Shown here: piece by piece, positions 50,401-56,400 of the stretch
Numbering within the stretch: position 1 is the first letter of the stretch
Layout of the letters: each line of letters begins with the position of its first letter
DNA from: Chiridota heheva
Taxonomy: Eukaryota; Echinodermata; Holothuroidea; Apodida; Chiridotidae
DNA: 64,000 bases
NCBI GenBank assembly: GCA_020152595.1
Contig: JAIGNY010000703.1
Span: 1,495,001-1,559,000 of the forward strand
Direction of reading: 5' to 3'
The notes under the pieces: model-generated
What the model saw: the letters and a program-made list of their open reading frames with translations, nothing else
Databases searched by the model: none
What the model was told of the DNA's origin: nothing
Program-made: the position numbers and the translations under genes

Positions 50401-53400
50401 TTATGTATTCTATCATATTTTGTCCTGTGATTTTGTGGCTTAAAAAGCATGTCAAAAAAGTAGTAAAACTGGGAAGGGTATTTATAATATACCACCTGGA
50501 GAAAGTTTTAAGGAAAAATAATTAGAACAGTGAACAAATTCAATCAACTTTCTTTAAAATACATAAAGACTTTGAGGAATCTAAGGCTGTTACATAACAA
50601 CTAGTCTGATTTCAGTCGTTTCTACAGAAATTATACCGAACTTTAAACTTAAATATCTCCGTAACGGAATGAGATTTTACAATGCTTTCTTCACCATTTT
50701 GTTTCTTTTAAAGTCCTCTTTCAAATAAGTGGGACTTGCTTGACCCCTGAAATAATCCTTTAAAGGAGCTGGCGGCTCAAAAGTGACGGGGTGTTTTTCT
50801 TAAGTCAAGAATATTTTAACACACTTTTCGAACGCACTTTTCGAACGCACTTTTCGAACGCACTTTTCGAATGGACTTTTCGAACGCCCTTTTTTAATGC
50901 ACTTTACGTGCACATGCTTGTATTGAAAAGGACATGACATATTAATATGTACATGGAAATTAAAACTTAGACCTGTGTTATTTCAAGATGACCTTCACAG
51001 CAAAAAGAAGCCTTTTTGACGGAGTGCGCCTTTAAAGGATTAATTATTTCAGTGGTGAAGTATGTTTATCTTATATGGAAGAGGACTTTAAAAGAAACAA
51101 AATGGTAAAGAAAGCATTCAAAAATCTGATTTTGTGAAGGAAATATTAAAGTTTAAAGTTTGGTATCATTTCTGCTGAAACGACTTAAATCAGACTAGAC
51201 ATGATGTCACAGCCTCAGATTCCTCAAAGTCTTTATGTATTTTAAAGAAAGTTTATTTAATTTTTTCACTATTTAAATTATTTTCCCTCAAACTTTCTTC
51301 AGGTGGTATATTATAAATACCCTTCCTAGATTCAGTTTTACTACTTTTTTGACATATCCCATGGTTTTTAAGCCACAAAATCACAGACAAAATACGATAG
51401 AATACATACAGACTTTGAGGAATCGGAGGCTATGACATCACAACTAGTCTGATTTCAATTGTTTCTACACTAATGATGCCAAATTTTAAACTTAGATATC
51501 TCCTTCACGGAATAAGATTTTTGAATGCTTTCTTCACTATTTTGTTTCTTTTGAAGTCCTCTTAAATATAAGATAAACATGCATGACTACTAGACTTGAT
51601 CCTTTATTAAAGAAAGAGAATAAGGGAACAAAGAAAAGGTATAAGGGAACAAAGAAAAGGAATAAGGGAACAAAGAAAAGGAATAAGGGAACAAAGAAAA
51701 GGAATAAGGGAACAAAGAAAAGGAATAAGGGAACAAAGAAAGGGAATAAGGTAACAAAGAAGGAAACAAAGAAAGGAAATCAGGGAACAAAGAAAGGAAA
51801 TCAGGGAACAAAGAAAGGAAATCAGGGAACAAAGAAAGGAAATCAGGGAACAAAGAAAGGAAATAAGGGAACAAAGAAAGGGAATTAGGGAACAAAAAAG
51901 GGAATAAGGACACAAAGAAAGGGAACAAGGAAAGGGAATAAGGGAACAAAGAAAGGGAATAAGGGGACAAAGAAAGGAATTAAGGGAACAAAGAAAGGGA
52001 ATAAGGGAACGAACTTTCTTTTACATGGTTATTTATGTTGTGTTTGATTTATCACTGGAATTTCTGAAATGGTCCAAATCAGATCTCTGGTGGTAGTGAG
52101 TGGGTGGAGTTAAGTGCCATTTCCATGGAAATCTGAGCAGACTCCTTTGTTGTCTCTTCTATTTAAAGCAAAATGTCAAGAAAGTTCATGAATTTCATCA
52201 TCCATGAAGAAAAATTTAGAAAGCAGTAATTGAATTTTTATAGATATTCTATATCAGATTTCCTCAAATTATTTTGTGAAAGTTTAAGCCTTTCCCTTAT
52301 TCAAAGGCTGAATAATGCTGTTGGAAAGATTTAATAATGTGAGCCAGTGGATTAGAGCATAAAAGGAATAAGATATTTAGGAGGACATCCTGTTAAAATA
52401 TATCCAGGTCAAATGGTCAAAGTTAGTTAAAGTTTATTTTTAGACATCGCATGGGAATTGTATTGTGTGATAAGATTTTGGGAAATAACAATTGTAAATG
52501 ATTTGATTACATAAAAGATTATGAAATAAGAAAAGGGAAGGAAAGTAAATATTGGGAGCATTTGGGCTCTTAAAAATGTTTTGTGAGAGAGAGAGCTGTT
52601 TCCTTTATGTCAATATTCTTGAGGATTAGGGAAAGGTTCACATTAACAGGGACATACAGAGTGGTTGGGCTGAGCAGGGCCCCCTGATGGCAGGGGGCCA
52701 TGGCCCCCCCAATAAATTTAAAAGCAATGGTTTTCAAATAGGCCTTATTTGTGTTAATTATTCAAAAAAATAATTACATTGGTCTTGAACCCCCATTATG
52801 ATACATGTGTCAGTGGCCCTGCTGAGTATTTCATAGATACAATTGTATCATGTATAAGATAGCTTAAGAGTTTAAACACGGTTTCAGGGTCTAACGATTT
52901 GCCAGCATTTATTTTGATCACTCATTTGAGTCAATTTTTTTCAAACTTTTATTCATAAGCGTACCAGCAAATTAGTCAAATAAATGTTTTGTGTGGAAAA
53001 TATACATATTTTTTTAATACAAAATGATGCCTTATTTTAGATTTTTGTATGATAAGTATGCTGATGAAGTTTCTTTGGGGCTTCTCATTCTCAGGCTTTT
53101 TGGGGTTTATGTCACTGCCTGTATTGAAGGAATGCATTTGTTAAGTTTGTCAAAATTTCCTATTTTTTTTAGCAAGGGGAGAGGGGAGAATTTTGTTTCT
53201 TCCCCCATCCCTAGTGCATAATGCTTTTGTCTTAAGATATTGAATTTCTTAATTTAGGCGTTGCAAGATCACATATTGAATTTTTTAATTTAGGCGTTGC
53301 AAGAACACAGTTGTTTCCATGTGACATGACCCATTATTCACATGAACCTGGGAAAACCTAGCAGGCATTAAAAAATGGAATTTTGGCTGTCTTGTGAAAG

Positions 53401-56400
53401 ACAACTGTTGCTGCTACAATTAAAGGATATACTTAAAAATCAACTGGTCCAGAGATTCTTGACAAAATTGTAATACAGTTCTACAACCTGTTTTACAACT
53501 TGTTCTACAATTTGTACTACTACTTGTTCTACAACTTGTTCTACAACTTGTTTTACTACTTGTTCTACAACTTGTTCTACTACTTGTTCTAATACTTGTT
53601 CTACTACTTGTTCTACAACTTGTTCTACAACTTGTTCTACTACTTGTTCTAATACTTGTTCTACTACTTGTTCTACAACTTGTTCTAATACTTGTTCTAC
53701 AACTTGTTTTACAACTTGTTCTACAGCTTGTTCTACAACTTGTTCTAATACTTTGTTCTAATACTTGTTCTACAACTTGTTTTACAACTTGTTCTACAGC
53801 TTGTTCTACAACTTGTTCTACAACTTGTTCTACAACTTGTTCTACTACTTGTTCTACAACTTGTTCTACTACTTGTTCTACAACTTTGTTCTACTACTTG
53901 TTCTACTACTTGTTCTACAACCTGTTCTACAACCTGTTCTACTACTTGTTCTACAACTTGTTCTACAACTTGTTCTACAACTTTTTCTATTACTTGTTCT
54001 ACATCCTGTTCTACAACTTGTTCTACAACTTAATCTACAACTTGTTCTACTACTTGTTCTACAACTTGTTCTACAACCTGTTCTACTACTTGTTCTACAA
54101 CTTGTTCTACAACTTGTTCTACAATTTGTTCTACTACTTGTTCTACTACTTGTTCTACAACTTGCTGTACAACTTGTTCTACTACTTGTTCTACAACCTG
54201 TTCTACAACTTGTTCTACAACTTGTTCTACTGCTTGTTCTACTGCCTGTTCTACTACTTGTTCTACAACCTGTTCTACAACCTGTTCTACAACCTGTTCT
54301 ACAACTTGTTCTACAACTTGTTCTACTGCTTGTTCTACTGCCTGTTCTACTGCCTGTTCTACTACTTCTTCTACAACCTGTTCTACTACTTGTTCTACTA
54401 CTTGTTCTACAACTTGTTCTACAACTTGTTCTACTACTTGTTCTACAACTTGTTCTACTACTTGTTCTGCAACCTGTTCTACAACTTGTTCTACAGCTTG
54501 TTCTACAACTTGTTCTACAACTTGTTCTACAACCCGTTCTACTACTTGTTCTACAACTTGTTCTACTACTTGTTTTGCAACCTGTTCTACAACTTGTTCT
54601 ACAACTTGTTCTACAACTTGTTCTACAACTTGTTCTACAACTTGTTCTACAACTTGTTCGACAACTTGTTCTACAACTTGTTCTAGTACTTGTTCTACAA
54701 CTTGTACTACAACATGTTGTACAACTTGTTCTACAACTTGTCCTACAACTTGTTCTACTACTTTTTCTACTACTTTTTCTACAACTTGTTCTACTACTTG
54801 TTCTACTACTTGTTCTACAACTTGTTCTTCCTTCCATGTTGATGCTACTTTAAATAATGCTTAGTGGCAGATATCCTATTTATTGTTTATAAAAATTGTT
54901 TCATCATCATGAATTATTATTCTTAAGGATTCCATCCCTACAAAATATTTCAACATCTGAAGAAGCACAGAAGAAATGATGTTCTGAATCAATTTCATCC
55001 TGGAAATTCCCTAGTGTTTGTACGTTAGATTGCCATTGCTATGTATTATATTCAGATAGAAAAAGGAAATGGACCACAATCTTAGGAAATTGTAAATTAT
55101 GATATCTCTTCGTAGAGTTTATGTTATATAATATTTTTTCTTTAAAAACAATGGGCTTCTGAGGAGAGTGTGCGGAATTGGATAAGTGACATTTTCTCCC
55201 TTGTGGGCCGTTATATTTGCTTATCTTTCCTCTCGCCATATTTTATTTCCTGGAGCATTTCAATGTTCTTCATTTTATGAAAAAATCTTCCTTGCTGTTG
55301 AAGTGAGATCCAAGTTCAATCCTTCTGTTTCATTTATCTCATTCCACAAAACTCACTGATTAGTGAAATTAATTTCTGCTTTGCCATCTTTCCTTTTATA
55401 GTAAGCCCAAAGCTGGGAAGAATTTGCTAATTAGAATGTTTGCACAATGTTTTTTTTTCTTTTTCTGTTGTGACCTGTTAGCTCCTAAGAAACATAGAGT
55501 GATGTATTTCCTTTAATACAGGAGAGACTAATTTTACTGTATGGAAATTACAGTAAATTGCAGTAACAGTAACTGTTAACCTTCAAAATGCGGCAAAGCA
55601 CCTTCTACACACATAACCCATTGTTTCCCTCATTAACTAAGGATTTTCATGCTAACTTTTCGTTTAGCACAACTACAGTACTACCTAATTATGTATTTTC
55701 TCAACTCACTGAAATTTCTTGTTAATTAGAAATGTGTAAACTGCTGTAAGGCATTTCAGTCATAAAACTTGTTTGGTACACCCCTTTTATACCAGCCCCT
55801 ACTTTTCCGGTTAATCCTTTTGCCCTTGCTAAATTCTTCTGGTCATAAGAAATCTTAATGGTGAAGTTGATTGTCTTTGTGGTCTCAATCAGTTAATACA
55901 TTTCTTTTTGTTTTTTGTCCTTGTTTAACCTTTAAAAAGGGGTCAAATGAGGTCAAGCCTTTTTTGTGTGGTGGGAAAAAAATATGACATTTGTTCAAAT
56001 GTAATCCCTCTGTTGGAAATCACAACATAACTTTAGGCTATACAAAGTAGGTTATGTCCTTATTGAGGTAATTGCCCATGAGTGTCCTGGTATTTGGATA
56101 AGCATTATGGATGAATTGTGCCCATTTATTGTCCACCCTAGCTTGACCTCTTTGGGGACTGACTTGAAATTTCTGACCACTGGGAACAGGAGGTAGAGAG
56201 AAGTAGCGTGTTGCAATTGTGCAGCTTTTGTGACCCATTTTAATTTTAAGGAGCTCTCTGGTCAAAAAGTCTTTGCTAATTTATGAGAATTCTGAAACAA
56301 GGAATGATTTTTAGTGCAATGATTGTATTTTATTTGAACATTCATATCAAAGGTGTTAGCGGACTGGTTAGCTCAATTATCCTCTTTAAGTTAGATCATT

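Noticed and set aside
51583-51970. Lysine-rich KGTKKRN repeat protein and its minus-strand counterparts
   Set aside because: Artefact of a 21-bp purine-rich tandem repeat; it begins inside a MITE end.
53765-54853. Very long open frames (up to 362 codons, both strands)
   Set aside because: They are translations of the 12-bp TTGTTCTACAAC array, open in several frames at once, with no plausible start context or domain.
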